Of a stretch of DNA of 64,000 bases, positions 9,532 to 19,551 are shown piece by piece. A model generated the notes under the pieces. It was given only the letters and a program-made list of their open reading frames with translations. It had not been told where the DNA came from and searched no databases. How positions within the stretch are numbered: the first letter of the stretch is position 1; each line of letters starts with the position of its first letter. The stretch is from Salipaludibacillus daqingensis (GTDB lineage Bacteria > Bacillota > Bacilli > Bacillales > Salisediminibacteriaceae), in NCBI RefSeq assembly GCF_029891575.1, contig NZ_JARZHF010000004.1, forward strand, positions 62,001 to 126,000, given 5' to 3'. The translations under genes and the position numbers were made by a program.

Positions 9532-11852
9532 TTCTTTTTCACGACCAATGCATGTTTAAGTACTTCATCTAAATGTGAAACTGGAATAAATGTGAGATCA
9601 TTTCTCACGCTATCAGGGATATCTTCCAGGTCCTTTTCATTATCTTTTGGGATAATAATATGCGTTAATCCCGCTCGATGAGCACTCATTGATTTTTCTT
9701 TTAAACCACCTATAGGAAGAACACGCCCACGAAGAGTAATTTCTCCTGTCATTCCTACTTCACGTCGAACTGGTTTATCCGTTAAAGCTGATATCAAAGC
9801 TGTAGCCATTGTGATCCCTGCTGAAGGACCATCTTTTGGAACAGCTCCTTCAGGAACGTGAATATGAATATCATTTTTTTCATTAAAGCTTGGATCAATC
9901 GATAACTCTTTAGATTTTGAACGAATATAACTAAAAGCAGCCTGAGCTGATTCTTTCATTACGTCCCCTAATTTACCAGTTAATGTTAGCTTTCCTTTAC
10001 CAGGTGCAATAGAAACTTCGATGGTTAACGTGTCTCCGCCTGCTGTTGTATAAGCTAAACCTGTCGCTGCTCCAATTTGATTTTCTGACTCTGCTTTTCC
10101 ATATCTAAACTTTGCTTTTCCGAGCATGTTTTCAATCGTATTATTCGTAACAACTACCCGTTTTCGCTCATTTGATACGATCATTTTCGCAGCTTTTCTA
10201 CATATGGTTGCCATTTGTCTTTCTAAATTTCTTACACCTGCTTCTCGAGTATAATACCGAATGACACTTAAAATTGCTTCATCTTTTACTTGTAGTTTAC
10301 CTTTTGTCAAACCATGTTCTTTCACTTGTTTCGGTAACAAGTAACCTTTAGCAATTTCCATCTTTTCCACTTCCGTGTAACCAGGAATGTGGATTACTTC
10401 CATACGGTCTTTTAATGGAGCAGGAATTGCTCCAATATTATTTGCTGTCGTCACAAACATTACTTTTGATAAATCATACGGCTCTTCAATAAAATGATCA
10501 CTAAATGTGTTATTTTGTTCCGGATCGAGCACTTCTAATAAAGCAGAAGATGGGTCACCTCTAAAATCATTAGCCATTTTATCTACTTCATCAAGTAAAA
10601 ATACAGGATTAATACTTCCTGCTTTTTTCATACCTTGAATAATTCTACCAGGCATAGAACCTACATATGTGCGTCTGTGACCTCTAATTTCCGCTTCATC
10701 ACGGACACCACCTAATGACATTCGAACAAATTTCCTGTCTAATGAACGTGCAATAGAACGCGCTAAAGACGTTTTCCCAACCCCTGGCGGGCCCGCTAAA
10801 CATAAGATAGGTCCTTTTAGCTGCTCGGTAAGTTGTTGCACAGCCAAATACTCTAATACACGTTCCTTCACTTTTTCTAGACCATAATGATCCTCATCTA
10901 AAATAATTTCAGAACGATGAATATCTAATAAATCTGTCGTTTCATTTTTCCATGGAATTTGTACTAGCCACTCAATGTAGTTACGAATAACAGAACTTTC
11001 TGCAGAACTCGATGGCATTTTTTCATAACGTTTCAATTCTTTATATGCTTTTTCTTCTATTGGTTCGGGCATGTTCGCCTTCTCAATTTTTTCAGTGAGT
11101 TCTTCTAGCTCACCTTCTTTACCTTCACGATCACCAAGTTCCTTTTGAATAGCTTTCATTTGCTCACGTAGATAATATTCTTTTTGAGTTTTTTCCATGG
11201 ATTTTTTCACACGTTGACCGATCTTTTTTTCAAGTCCCAGGACTTCTTTTTCATTATTTAATACACTCATGATTTGACCTAAACGATCACCAACGGATAT
11301 CGTTTCAAGAATTTCTTGTTTTTGTACCATTTTTAGTGGTAAATGGGAGGCAATAATATCTGCAAGCCGCCCCGGTTCGATAATATCTGCAACTGAAGCA
11401 AATGTTTCCTGTGAAATTTTCTTTGAAAGTTGAATGTATTGTTCAAACTGATCCAATACATTTCGCATTAATGCTTGTTCCTCAACGGTTGCTTCTTGAC
11501 GTTCTTCAATTAAGTTCACTTCTACTTCAGATAAATCTTCATGGTCAATATATGATTCGATGTGACCTCGCTGAATGCCTTCAACCAAAACTCTGATCGT
11601 ACCATTTGGAAGTTTAAGCATTTGATTTACTTTTGCTAATGTTCCTATCGTATAAATATCTTTTTCTTCCGGTTCATCTGTTGAAATCTCTCGTTGAGTT
11701 GTCAAAAATATTTCATTATCTTCGACCATTGCTTTTTCCAAGGCTTGTACCGACTTTTTTCTCCCCACATCTAAATGAAGAACCATCGTCGGATAAACGA
11801 GTAGTCCTCTTAAAGGTAGTAAGGGAATTTTTCGTAACGTTTTTTCACTCAT
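9528..11852 (-). CDS. lonA: ATP-dependent protease LonA
   Basis: Lon is a homohexameric cytosolic AAA+ serine protease that degrades misfolded and regulatory proteins. The 774 residues carry the N-terminal substrate domain (about 1-200), a coiled-coil region, the AAA+ module with Walker A GPPGVGKT (354-361) and Walker [11 protein letters not shown], and the C-terminal protease domain with the catalytic serine in [15 protein letters not shown] near 676 and the catalytic lysine about 43 residues later. RBS GGAGGTGTCATAC precedes the ATG. It is coupled to engB downstream. A hairpin lies 45-80 bases upstream of the start. Confidence 0.97.
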   Translation of the reverse strand: MSEKTLRKIPLLPLRGLLVYPTMVLHLDVGRKKSVQALEKAMVEDNEIFLTTQREISTDEPEEKDIYTIGTLAKVNQMLKLPNGTIRVLVEGIQRGHIESYIDHEDLSEVEVNLIEERQEATVEEQALMRNVLDQFEQYIQLSKKISQETFASVADIIEPGRLADIIASHLPLKMVQKQEILETISVGDRLGQIMSVLNNEKEVLGLEKKIGQRVKKSMEKTQKEYYLREQMKAIQKELGDREGKEGELEELTEKIEKANMPEPIEEKAYKELKRYEKMPSSSAESSVIRNYIEWLVQIPWKNETTDLLDIHRSEIILDEDHYGLEKVKERVLEYLAVQQLTEQLKGPILCLAGPPGVGKTSLARSIARSLDRKFVRMSLGGVRDEAEIRGHRRTYVGSMPGRIIQGMKKAGSINPVFLLDEVDKMANDFRGDPSSALLEVLDPEQNNTFSDHFIEEPYDLSKVMFVTTANNIGAIPAPLKDRMEVIHIPGYTEVEKMEIAKGYLLPKQVKEHGLTKGKLQVKDEAILSVIRYYTREAGVRNLERQMATICRKAAKMIVSNERKRVVVTNNTIENMLGKAKFRYGKAESENQIGAATGLAYTTAGGDTLTIEVSIAPGKGKLTLTGKLGDVMKESAQAAFSYIRSKSKELSIDPSFNEKNDIHIHVPEGAVPKDGPSAGITMATALISALTDKPVRREVGMTGEITLRGRVLPIGGLKEKSMSAHRAGLTHIIIPKDNEKDLEDIPDSVRNDLTFIPVSHLDEVLKHALVVKKK

Positions 11853-11895
11853 ATGTATGACACCTCCATGTATATCTTGCTCTAAATAGAGCTAG

Positions 11896-11934
11896 AAAGC
11901 CTCTCGCCAACAACTATTCTTTGGCGGAAGCCTT
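11896..11934. terminator. Hairpin upstream of lonA, possible second terminator or leader structure
   Basis: Arms AAGCCTCTCGCCAA and TTGGCGGAAGCCTT pair almost fully around a 10-nt loop. The minus-strand T run is only three bases, so termination is uncertain; it could instead be a structure in the lonA leader. Confidence 0.4.
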
Positions 11935-11987
11935 GTATGACAGCCTAGATTTCTAAAGATAAAAGATTCCGCATCCGCGCTTTAGAC

Positions 11988-12017
11988 AAAAACGACGTCA
12001 TCCCATTGGATCACGTC
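11988..12017 (-). terminator. Terminator of lonB
   Basis: On the minus strand GACGTGATCC and GGATGACGTC form a 10-bp stem around AATG, followed by GTTTTTG, about 30 bases past the lonB stop. Confidence 0.8.
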
Positions 12018-12046
12018 TTAGGGGCTAACCTGATTCTTGTTCAATT

Positions 12047-13732
12047 TTATCCTATTGTGCCTTCTTTGTCTAACAAAGCAACAGAAGACATAATAACCTC
12101 TTGCTTTTCGTCTCTATTCATATCTCTTACCTTTAACGCTTTATCAAAAACCTGTTTCAAGTGCTCCACTGGATAAATAGTTATACCTTCCATTTCCGAT
12201 AATATCGATTGACTATTATCTTTAGGAATAATCACTTCTTTCACTCCAGACTGCTTTGCAGCTTCCACTTTAGATATAACCCCACCTACAGGTTTCACAT
12301 CCCCGTGAATCCCAATTTCTCCTGTCATTGCAAGCGAGTGTGGGATAGGTATTTGAAAAATAGCGGAATAGATAGCCGTAGCAATAGCCACGCCAGCCGA
12401 TGGACCATCTATCGGTGTACCACCAGGAAAATTTACATGAAGATTATAGTTGTTTGTCTCAATACCCATGTGATTAAGAACTGTTAAAACATTTTCTACT
12501 GAACTTTTTGCCATACTTTTTCGTTTCATCGTTCTTACTTGGTTTCCCGTGCTTTCTTCATCAGCAATACCAGTTACAACTAATGAACCGTGCCCATCAT
12601 TTTTTCTTGCTATTACTTCCACATCTAATAGAATTCCTATCCCCGGTCCAAAAACAGCCAGACCATTTACAACACCAATTTTATCCACTAATGATACTTT
12701 CTTTTCCATCCTCGGAGGTTTCTGTCCAGAATAAATTACCCATTCAATGTCTGATGATTTCAGTATTCTCCGATTTTCATCTAAAGCAATACCTGCTGAT
12801 AATTGAATCATATTTACAGCTTCACGACCGTTTGTTGCATATTTAGCTATCCATTCAAATACTTCATCTTCTGTTTCAATATCAATTTGTTTTAATGCCT
12901 TTTTAGCAACTGTTTTTACTTCTTCAGGGGTTAAAGATCGGAAATATACTTCAACACATCGCGAACGAATCGCTGGAGGGATATCTTCTGGTTTTTTTGT
13001 AGTCGCTGCAATTAATCGAAAGTCAGCTGGTAGCCCACGTTTAAATATATCGTGAATATGATCTGGAATTTGTCTATTTTCTTCGTTGTAATAAGCACTT
13101 TCTAAATAAACTTTTCGCTCTTCCAACACTTTTAATAATTTATTGATTTGAATTGGGTGAAGTTCTCCAATCTCATCAATGAACAACACTCCCCCGTGGG
13201 CTTTAGTTACAGCTCCTTGTTTTGGTTGCGGTATCCCAGCTTGTCCCATAGCACCTGCACCTTGATATATGGGATCATGAACAGATCCAATTAGGGGATC
13301 CGCAATGCCTCTTTCATCAAATCTTGCAGTTGCGCCATCTAATTCAACGAACTTAGAATATGTTTGAAAAGGGGAATGTGCATTTTGTTTTGCTTCTTCT
13401 AATACTAGCCTTGCTGCTGCTGTTTTTCCGATTCCAGGTGGACCATAAATGATGACGTGTTGTGGATTAGGTCCACACATCGCAGCTTTTAACGTCCGAA
13501 TCCCATGTTTTTGTCCAACGATATCTTCAAATACCTTTGGTCGAATTTTTTCAGATATTGGTTCTGTCAATTTCATTTTCCTCAGTTTTTTAAGTTGCTC
13601 CATTTCTTTTTTTGATTCTTTATTCACGGATGATTGTTGTGTTCGTTGATTTTTTAGTAAAGTCCAAAAATAGACTCCTATCACTATTCCAAAAAATAGC
13701 TGGATGAGAAAAGCAACTCCTGTAAATGTCAT
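12047..13732 (-). CDS. lonB: Sporulation-associated ATP-dependent protease LonB
   Basis: The second Lon-type protease, in B. subtilis made in the forespore under SigF. The 561 residues begin with one membrane anchor (about 4-26, FLIQLFFGIVIGVYFWTLL), then an AAA+ domain with Walker A YGPPGIGKTAA (97-104) and Walker B GVLFIDEIGEL, and a Lon protease domain with the Ser in PIDGPSAGVAIATA near 448. It lacks the large N-terminal domain of LonA, as expected for LonB. It follows clpX on the minus strand but is cut off from it by two terminators, so it probably has its own sporulation promoter in 13733-13840. Confidence 0.95.
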   Translation of the reverse strand: MTFTGVAFLIQLFFGIVIGVYFWTLLKNQRTQQSSVNKESKKEMEQLKKLRKMKLTEPISEKIRPKVFEDIVGQKHGIRTLKAAMCGPNPQHVIIYGPPGIGKTAAARLVLEEAKQNAHSPFQTYSKFVELDGATARFDERGIADPLIGSVHDPIYQGAGAMGQAGIPQPKQGAVTKAHGGVLFIDEIGELHPIQINKLLKVLEERKVYLESAYYNEENRQIPDHIHDIFKRGLPADFRLIAATTKKPEDIPPAIRSRCVEVYFRSLTPEEVKTVAKKALKQIDIETEDEVFEWIAKYATNGREAVNMIQLSAGIALDENRRILKSSDIEWVIYSGQKPPRMEKKVSLVDKIGVVNGLAVFGPGIGILLDVEVIARKNDGHGSLVVTGIADEESTGNQVRTMKRKSMAKSSVENVLTVLNHMGIETNNYNLHVNFPGGTPIDGPSAGVAIATAIYSAIFQIPIPHSLAMTGEIGIHGDVKPVGGVISKVEAAKQSGVKEVIIPKDNSQSILSEMEGITIYPVEHLKQVFDKALKVRDMNRDEKQEVIMSSVALLDKEGTIG

Positions 13733-13838
13733 CTTTCATCCTCCTGTAACCGTTTGTTCATTTAGTGTTACCGAACGATCTTTTGTTAATCTTATTTTTT
13801 CTAGGAGGTAGAAATTAGCATTCAAATATGAGCTCATT

Positions 13839-13887
13839 AGAAAAACTTGGCTTATCGCCTAGTACTGGCGAAAGCCTAGTTTTTTTA
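13839..13887. terminator. Terminator hairpin between clpX and lonB
   Basis: The stem CTTGGCTTATCGCC / GGCGAAAGCCTAG has T runs of at least five on both strands. It is the second terminator after clpX. Confidence 0.7.
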
Positions 13888-13923
13888 AACTTTAGTTCTT
13901 TAACGGAGTTAATCTTAAAGTAA

Positions 13924-13957
13924 AATAAAAGACCTTCCCTTATAAAAAGGAAGGTCT
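13924..13957 (-). terminator. Terminator of clpX
   Basis: On the minus strand AGACCTTCC and GGAAGGTCT pair closely and are followed by TTTTATTTT, starting 8 bases past the clpX stop. Confidence 0.85.
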
Positions 13958-13964
13958 AAACGTT

Positions 13965-15233
13965 TTATGCACTTTCTGGTTCTTGGTGATCCTTTATTTC
14001 TTCTCCACTTTCAGACAACAATGTAGGGTGTTTTAAATCCTTCACTGTTTCATCGGTAATGATACATTTAGCAATGTCATCACGAGAAGGCAATTCATAC
14101 ATCACATCAAGCATCATGGATTCGATAATAGATCTCAAACCACGGGCACCTGTTTTACGTTCAATTGCTTGCTTAGCAATTTCTCGAAGTGCTCCATCTG
14201 TAAATTCAAGTTCTACTTCGTCTAATTCAAGTAGCTTCTGATATTGCTTCACTAATGCGTTTTTTGGTTGCGTTAAAATTTCCATTAAAGCCGTCTCATC
14301 TAAGTGTTCTAAACTTGCGATTACTGGTAAACGTCCGATAAATTCAGGAATAAGCCCATACCGTAGTAAATCTTCAGGGAGAATTTTAGCCAAGTACTGG
14401 TCTTCTTTAAGATCTTCTTGGTTTTTCTCAGAACCAAATCCAATAACTTGCTTACCTAAACGACGTTTAATAATTTGATCAATACCGTCAAAGGCTCCCC
14501 CGACTATAAAGAGTACGTTTGTTGTATCAATTTGAATAAATTCTTGATGCGGATGCTTACGTCCACCTTGAGGAGGGACACTTGCTGTTGTACCTTCAAG
14601 AATTTTCAATAATGCTTGTTGAACCCCTTCACCAGATACATCTCGAGTAATGGAAGGGTTTTCTGATTTACGAGCTACTTTATCAATTTCATCAATGTAG
14701 ATAATTCCACGTTCTGCTTTTTCCACATCATAATCAGCAGACTGAATTAACTTTAATAATATATTCTCTACATCTTCCCCTACATAACCTGCTTCCGTTA
14801 ATGATGTTGCATCGGCGATCGCAAAAGGAACATTTAAGATACGTGCTAATGTTTGTGCAAGAAGGGTTTTCCCACTTCCAGTAGGCCCAATTAAACAAAT
14901 ATTACTTTTCGCTAATTCCACTTCATCGTTTTTAGAAGTAGAATTTACACGTTTATAATGATTATAAACCGCAACAGAAAGAGTCTTCTTTGATCGGTCT
15001 TGACCAATGACATAGTCATTTAGAATATCTCGAATTTCCTGTGGTTTTGGAATATCTTCCATTTCCACTTCTTCGTCTGTTCCTAACTCTTCCTCAACAA
15101 TCTCTGTGCACAATTCAATACATTCGTCACATATATACACGCCAGGACCGGCAACTAACTTTCTTACTTGATCTTGTGTTTTACCACAAAAAGAACATTT
15201 TAACTGTCCTTTTTCTTCGTTAAATTTAAACAT
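13965..15233 (-). CDS. clpX: ATP-dependent Clp protease ATP-binding subunit ClpX
   Basis: ClpX is the AAA+ unfoldase that feeds substrates to ClpP. The 422 residues include the N-terminal zinc-binding domain with four cysteines (CSFCGK at 13/16 and [10 protein letters not shown] at 35/38), Walker A GPTGSGKT (about 116-123), Walker [10 protein letters not shown] (about 178-186), the pore loop motif GYVGED, and [10 protein letters not shown] in the sensor region. ATG 15233 sits after RBS GGGGTGAAGA; the upstream GTG at 15242 is part of that RBS. It is a single-gene unit between tig and lonB with its own terminator. Confidence 0.97.
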   Translation of the reverse strand: MFKFNEEKGQLKCSFCGKTQDQVRKLVAGPGVYICDECIELCTEIVEEELGTDEEVEMEDIPKPQEIRDILNDYVIGQDRSKKTLSVAVYNHYKRVNSTSKNDEVELAKSNICLIGPTGSGKTLLAQTLARILNVPFAIADATSLTEAGYVGEDVENILLKLIQSADYDVEKAERGIIYIDEIDKVARKSENPSITRDVSGEGVQQALLKILEGTTASVPPQGGRKHPHQEFIQIDTTNVLFIVGGAFDGIDQIIKRRLGKQVIGFGSEKNQEDLKEDQYLAKILPEDLLRYGLIPEFIGRLPVIASLEHLDETALMEILTQPKNALVKQYQKLLELDEVELEFTDGALREIAKQAIERKTGARGLRSIIESMMLDVMYELPSRDDIAKCIITDETVKDLKHPTLLSESGEEIKDHQEPESA

Positions 15234-15586
15234 TCTCTTCACCCCTTACGTTAAAGTTGGAACATTTCAGTTTGATAAAATCATCTGATTTATTCTATGT
15301 TTACATTGTACGTCCACATTTTTATTTTTAGTCACTTTGACATGCAGACTTTTCCTAAAAGTTCTTTCCATATTGAAATATTCGGTTTACCCACTCTCTG
15401 AATTGTACCATAATTCATATCAATATGATAAAAAAACACTTGCTTATATTTAACGTATTTCAAAACATTATGTTTGATCAAGGATAAAGGAAATTATTTT
15501 CCTTTGTCAACTTTCAAGTATGTTTATTCTATGTATAAAGCAAGGCACGAACGATTCGCACCTTGCCAATAACTCTAGGTTATTTA
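15234..15586. other. Intergenic region between clpX and tig
   Basis: This 353-bp AT-rich gap contains no plausible gene. It holds the tig terminator at its right end and presumably the clpX promoter. A short hairpin (AAAGGAAAT...TTTCCTTT) lies near 15486-15505 without a clear role. Confidence 0.5.
15538..15566 (-). terminator. Terminator of tig
   Basis: CAAGG and CGAA arms pair with TTCG and CCTTG around a central CA/CA mismatch, 20 bases after the tig stop on the minus strand. The T run is weak (GCTTTATAC). Confidence 0.55.
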
Positions 15587-16879
15587 TTAAGATTGTTTGC
15601 TTTCTTCAACAAGAAAGTCGATTGCTTTTCGTACTTTCAAATCTGCTTTCAATGTATCTGTTCCACCTTGCATTGCAAGGATTTGCTTGATTTCATCAGC
15701 TGAACGTTGGTACATTTCAGCCATTTTTTCAATTTCTTGATCAACATCTTCTTCAGAAGCTTCTAATTTTTCAGCATTAGAAATTGCTTCAAGCGTTAAG
15801 TTCATACGTACACGCTTTTCTGCATCGCCTTGGAATTGAGCTTTCATACCTTCTTCATCCGTCTGAGCGAACTGGTAATACATATCCATAGACATTCCTT
15901 GTGCTTGTAAACGTTGGCCAAACTCTTCTAGCATACGATCAACTTCCGTATCAATCATCGATTGTGGGATGTCAATTTCTGCATTTTCACTTGCTTTCTC
16001 GACTAACGTATCCTTCATTGCTGCTTCTGATTCTTGTTTTTTGTCTGTTTCTAGTTTTTCACGCACATCTTTCTTCAAATCTTCGAAAGTTTCAAGTTCT
16101 TCATTAACATCTTTTGCAAACTCATCATCAAGTTCAGGAAGATCTTTACGTTTAATATCATGAACCTTCACTTGGAACTTAGCAGACTTTCCTGCAAGGT
16201 CTTCAGAATGGTAGTCTTCTGGGAATTCAACATTAACTTCTGCATCTTCTCCCGTTTTAACCCCTTCTAATTGCTCTTCAAAACCTGGAATAAATTGACC
16301 TGAGCCGATTTCCAATGAATAGTTTTCTGCTTTTCCACCTTCGAATGGTTCTCCATCAACAAATCCTTCAAAGTCCATTACAACTGTATCGCCTTTTTGA
16401 ACGTCACCTTCTTCAACAGCAACAAGGTCAGCATTCTTCTCTTGAAGTTGTTTAATTTCTTGGTCTACGTCTTCATCCGTTACTTCAACAGGTTTCACTT
16501 CTACTTCTAGACCTTTGTAATCACCAAGTTTCACTTCTGGCTTCACTGTAACAGTCGCCCTGAAAACGAGTGGCTTTCCTTTTTCCATATCATCGATATC
16601 GATATCTGGCTTGTCTACCGGTTCAATAGATACTTCTTCAATAGCTTCTGTATAAGCTTCTGGAAGAAGAATATCTAAAGCGTCTTGATAAAGTGATTCC
16701 ACACCAAATCTTTGTTCAAAAATCGGACGTGGTACTCTTCCTTTACGGAAACCTGGAATATTCACTTTTTTTACAACTTTTTTGAATGCTTGATCTAATG
16801 CATCATCAACTCGTTCACTGTTTACTTCAACAGTTAAAACTCCGGAGTTGCCTTCTTTTTTTTCCCAATTTGCAGTCAT
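15587..16879 (-). CDS. tig: Trigger factor (ribosome-associated chaperone and peptidyl-prolyl isomerase)
   Basis: Trigger factor binds the ribosome near the exit tunnel and shields nascent chains. The 430 residues show the ribosome-binding signature [20 protein letters not shown] (40-59), a central FKBP-type PPIase domain (about 160-245, [20 protein letters not shown]), and a helical C-terminal chaperone domain. The protein is strikingly rich in Glu and Asp, more acidic than I would expect for B. subtilis, in keeping with other proteins in this window. It stands upstream of clpX as in many bacteria. Confidence 0.97.
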   Translation of the reverse strand: MTANWEKKEGNSGVLTVEVNSERVDDALDQAFKKVVKKVNIPGFRKGRVPRPIFEQRFGVESLYQDALDILLPEAYTEAIEEVSIEPVDKPDIDIDDMEKGKPLVFRATVTVKPEVKLGDYKGLEVEVKPVEVTDEDVDQEIKQLQEKNADLVAVEEGDVQKGDTVVMDFEGFVDGEPFEGGKAENYSLEIGSGQFIPGFEEQLEGVKTGEDAEVNVEFPEDYHSEDLAGKSAKFQVKVHDIKRKDLPELDDEFAKDVNEELETFEDLKKDVREKLETDKKQESEAAMKDTLVEKASENAEIDIPQSMIDTEVDRMLEEFGQRLQAQGMSMDMYYQFAQTDEEGMKAQFQGDAEKRVRMNLTLEAISNAEKLEASEEDVDQEIEKMAEMYQRSADEIKQILAMQGGTDTLKADLKVRKAIDFLVEESKQS

Positions 16880-17043
16880 GTATACTTTCCCTCCAACATA
16901 AAATAAATCATTTTTTTCATTGTTCCTCTTTTACAACCCTTATATTATAACATACGTGCCATTCATTTCAATGATTTATCATTATTAGGGAAGCGCAAGT
17001 AGCTAAATTAGCGTCATTTGAACGTGCAGTTTAACGATCTTCT

Positions 17044-18090
17044 TCATTCCTTTGGATATAAAACAGATTCTATTTCTTTTAAATTGGACAACGCGGTTTC
17101 TACTTCGGTCAATTCCGTTTCGTACTTATGTATAATTTTATCTGGATTATTGCTACCTTCTAATAAATGTAGCCCCAACTGATGTAGAGCACATGCCCAA
17201 ACCTCAGCTTTAATTGGCTCTGGAGATTTCGGGAAAATTGCAAACAAATAATGCCACCATACCTGTTGCATCATTTCAAACATGGATGGATTTTCTTGTC
17301 CAAGAACTTGTTCAAGCCTTCTTAAAACGACCGTACCAAATTTTCTATGGAATACACTTTCTAAATCTTCAATTTTTATAAAAAAACTTTCTCCAAATTT
17401 ATGTACTTCAAATTCACCTTGCACGTTTAATTCTTTTAGCGTCTGTAACAAATAACTTTTCAGAACTGGTTGGTTGTCTTTCCCTTTCAAGAATTCTCTA
17501 GAGGCGTCTTCAACCACTTGAGATCCATATTGACTTAACTGTTGAATCGCTCCCCATTGCTGATCTGGATCTCCTTTTTCGAGTGCTTCAATTAATTCCT
17601 TTCTGGATGGCACAATCTTAATGGAATTACCGTTGATTCCTAACCCCTCATTCGCACCTTTTTCTTGATATTCATCCGTCATTTGTCGTGAAAATTCCAG
17701 CAAATGAAAAAAGGATTCTGCCATTTGAGGTGGTAATTTCTCTTCTGCTATGACCACTTCTAATAGATCAACCACTTCTTGATGAAGTCCCAACTGAACT
17801 AACAAAGATACGTAAACTTGTAATATGTCATAATATTCGCCGATACCTTCATTTAACATTGATTCACAGTGCTTTTTCGCCTCTTCAAGTTGGTTTATCT
17901 CAATGTTAGTGATAACTAATCCATATCGGGCCTGTGGATGCTTCGGTTCTAGTTCTGTCGATTGTTTAAAATACGTTAACGCGTCATAATACTTTTTCCC
18001 TTTTAATGAGGACATTCCTTTTTCAACAAGTTTAGCAACAAGACCTGGAAAGAGAATGACATTATTATGACCGTTTGCTTGGTTCTCCAT
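17044..18090 (-). CDS. ysoA: TPR-repeat protein similar to YsoA
   Basis: A soluble 348-residue helical protein. Residues about 25-130 look like tetratricopeptide repeats (AKLVEKGMSSLKGKKYYDAL, YFKQSTELEPKHPQARYGLV), which form protein-binding scaffolds. The later half is helical with no motif I recognise. The start at 18090 is taken from the RBS GGGGGT; an in-frame extension to 18126 lacks an RBS. Its position right after tig matches ysoA, though the leu operon that follows in B. subtilis is missing. The partner and function are unknown. Confidence 0.75.
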   Translation of the reverse strand: MENQANGHNNVILFPGLVAKLVEKGMSSLKGKKYYDALTYFKQSTELEPKHPQARYGLVITNIEINQLEEAKKHCESMLNEGIGEYYDILQVYVSLLVQLGLHQEVVDLLEVVIAEEKLPPQMAESFFHLLEFSRQMTDEYQEKGANEGLGINGNSIKIVPSRKELIEALEKGDPDQQWGAIQQLSQYGSQVVEDASREFLKGKDNQPVLKSYLLQTLKELNVQGEFEVHKFGESFFIKIEDLESVFHRKFGTVVLRRLEQVLGQENPSMFEMMQQVWWHYLFAIFPKSPEPIKAEVWACALHQLGLHLLEGSNNPDKIIHKYETELTEVETALSNLKEIESVLYPKE

Positions 18091-18273
18091 ATTATGCTTA
18101 CCCCCTTTTTTATATAATCTTGTCAATAGTTTATCAATTTAGTATTAGAAAAACAAATTTATTCAATGACTAAAGTCGTAATTTTAATAAAAGTGGTTTC
18201 TTTTTTTGCTATTTGGTTATTTAATATATGAGAGGTAAATAAAGCAACAAATAAATTGAAAGGAAGTTTTATT

Positions 18274-18687
18274 GTGTTGGATTTAGTCATATTAGTTAGT
18301 ATTACAGTTATCGTTGGTTTAGCTAGTCATATCCCTATTCAATCAAAGAGACCGAAGATCACTTCTGTAAAGGAGTGGAAATACAATCGTTTAGATGAAA
18401 ACCAACGAACAATTTATGAATGGCTTACTGCAAATGGTTATTACGTAAGTTGCAACATTCAAGAGCAAAGCAAATTGATTCCACTTGCATTAGAACCATT
18501 CAGAATTGCATTACTAGAAAGTAAAAACAAAAAGTTTATGAATAAGTTCCTGTCTATTTACTTCTCCATGAAGGGTTGGAAAACAATCTTTTTCTCTAAA
18601 GAAGTGTCACAAGTTGAACTACTTTCCATCGTTTCTGAAATTGAAGCCGTACATGACACTTCAGGTGAAATGAAACGCGTTCAGTAG
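18274..18687 (+). CDS. Hypothetical membrane-anchored protein
   Basis: A 137-residue protein starting at GTG 18274, chosen because AAAGGAAG lies seven bases upstream; an earlier TTG at 18256 would overlap this RBS. It has one N-terminal membrane segment (LDLVILVSITVIVGLASHI) and a soluble part starting with a basic stretch and EWKYNRLDENQRTIYEWLTA. The phrase about an end-of-strand 'NGYYVSCNI' sheet followed by helices could suggest a small alpha/beta domain, but I do not recognise the family. It faces away from ysoA and is followed by a hairpin with a T9 run. Confidence 0.6.
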   Translation: MLDLVILVSITVIVGLASHIPIQSKRPKITSVKEWKYNRLDENQRTIYEWLTANGYYVSCNIQEQSKLIPLALEPFRIALLESKNKKFMNKFLSIYFSMKGWKTIFFSKEVSQVELLSIVSEIEAVHDTSGEMKRVQ

Positions 18688-18748
18688 TGGCGAGATGTTT
18701 GCATTAACTTTATTATCACCAAAATATTAATATCTATTTAGGTATTAT

Positions 18749-18796
18749 AGCTTCTGATCTCTTATATTTATAGAGAGGTTCAGGTGCTTTTTTTTT
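18749..18796 (+). terminator. Terminator of the hypothetical membrane-anchored gene
   Basis: An imperfect hairpin (AGCTTCTGATCTCT with AGAGAGGTTCAGGTGCT) is followed by a run of nine T residues on the plus strand. Confidence 0.65.
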
Positions 18797-18947
18797 GCTC
18801 ATTGCTCGATACTTCTAGGCTGAAACTCCCCAAATACAACAGTTAGACTGATTCACTTTGCTCATGCTCGATCAACCACTTTAATCTCATTGGACTTCAT
18901 TTTAGAAGAATAACTATTAGTAAAGCTTTAGCGCTTTTGTAAAATAC

Positions 18948-18983
18948 TAAAAAAAATACCTCCCTCTATTTTAGAGTAGGTAC
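18948..18983 (-). terminator. Terminator of the tRNA-Gly/tRNA-Arg operon
   Basis: On the minus strand GGTACCTACTCTA pairs with TAGAGGGAGGTA around AAA and is followed by TTTTTTTT, about 40 bases past tRNA-Arg. Confidence 0.8.
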
Positions 18984-19021
18984 CTTAAATTTATGATTGT
19001 TCGTTAGTTGTTATAATATGG

Positions 19022-19095
<74 letters not shown>

Positions 19096-19121
19096 ACGAT
19101 TTAGAATTATTTAAATTATGG

Positions 19122-19192
19122 AGCGGGTGATGGGAATCGAACCCACATCATCAGCTTGGAAGGCTGAGGTTTTACCACTAAACTACACCCGC
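19122..19192 (-). tRNA. tRNA-Gly (anticodon TCC)
   Basis: The cloverleaf is complete: acceptor GCGGGTG/CACCCGC, D-arm TAGTTTAGTGGTAAAAC, anticodon stem TCAGC/GCTGA around CTTCCAA (anticodon TCC), and T-loop GTTCGATTC. CCA is not encoded. Its 5' half and upstream flank are duplicated 155 bp away. Confidence 0.97.
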
Positions 19193-19287
19193 ATTTATTT
19201 TGTTTTATTCTTCTAAATACTTAACACTGACTCTCATGCTTCTTCCTCTGCTAGCTTTGCTTTGAAGTTAATCCGTCGAAGCAACTC
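19162..19287. repeat. 126-bp direct repeat, copy 1 (5' half of intact tRNA-Gly plus upstream flank)
   Basis: Bases 19162-19287 are identical by eye to 19317-19442 (offset 155 bp). The unit covers the 5' half of tRNA-Gly (acceptor strand to anticodon stem) and 95 bp upstream of it. A 29-bp unique spacer lies between the copies. Confidence 0.93.
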
Positions 19288-19316
19288 GTAGTTTAATCGA
19301 CGAAGTAAATGCTCGT

Positions 19317-19347
19317 GGCTGAGGTTTTACCACTAAACTACACCCGC
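19317..19347 (-). pseudogene. Truncated tRNA-Gly (5' half only)
   Basis: The 31 bases on the minus strand match the intact tRNA-Gly from its first base (GCGGGTGTAGTTTAGTGG...) to the anticodon stem, then diverge into unrelated sequence. The anticodon loop, T-arm and 3' acceptor strand are missing, so it cannot fold as a tRNA. It lies upstream of the intact gene in transcription order. Confidence 0.9.
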
Positions 19348-19442
19348 ATTTATTTTGTTTTATTCTTCTAAATACTTAACACTGACTCTCATGCTTCTTC
19401 CTCTGCTAGCTTTGCTTTGAAGTTAATCCGTCGAAGCAACTC
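19317..19442. repeat. 126-bp direct repeat, copy 2 (truncated tRNA-Gly plus upstream flank)
   Basis: Second copy of the repeat starting at 19162. It carries the same upstream flank, so any tRNA promoter within it is duplicated as well. Confidence 0.93.
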
Positions 19443-19470
19443 TTCGTCATACTATTTTTAAAAAACAAAA

Positions 19471-19543
19471 ACGGAATTGTATTGGACAAAGTAGATATCG
19501 GCGCAATCGTTTTAGCGACAATATTAAATATATACAATTCCGC
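19471..19543 (-). terminator. Terminator of ysnB with an unusually long loop
   Basis: On the minus strand GCGGAATTGTAT pairs with ATACAATTCCGT across about 50 bases and is followed by TTTTTGTTTTTT. The loop contains a possible small inner hairpin. It begins directly after the ysnB stop. Confidence 0.65.
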
Positions 19544-19551
19544 TATAATTG

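Larger units (their letters stand above)
18688..19021. other. Intergenic region between the hypothetical gene and tRNA-Arg
   Basis: No plausible coding sequence. It contains two facing terminators: one for the plus-strand hypothetical gene and one for the minus-strand tRNA operon. About 140 bases between them (18800-18945) show nothing recognisable. Confidence 0.5.

Noticed and set aside
9528-13732. lonA and lonB as a recent duplication
   Set aside because: The proteins differ in architecture (LonB has a membrane anchor and lacks the LonA N-domain); the pair is ancestral in Bacillus.
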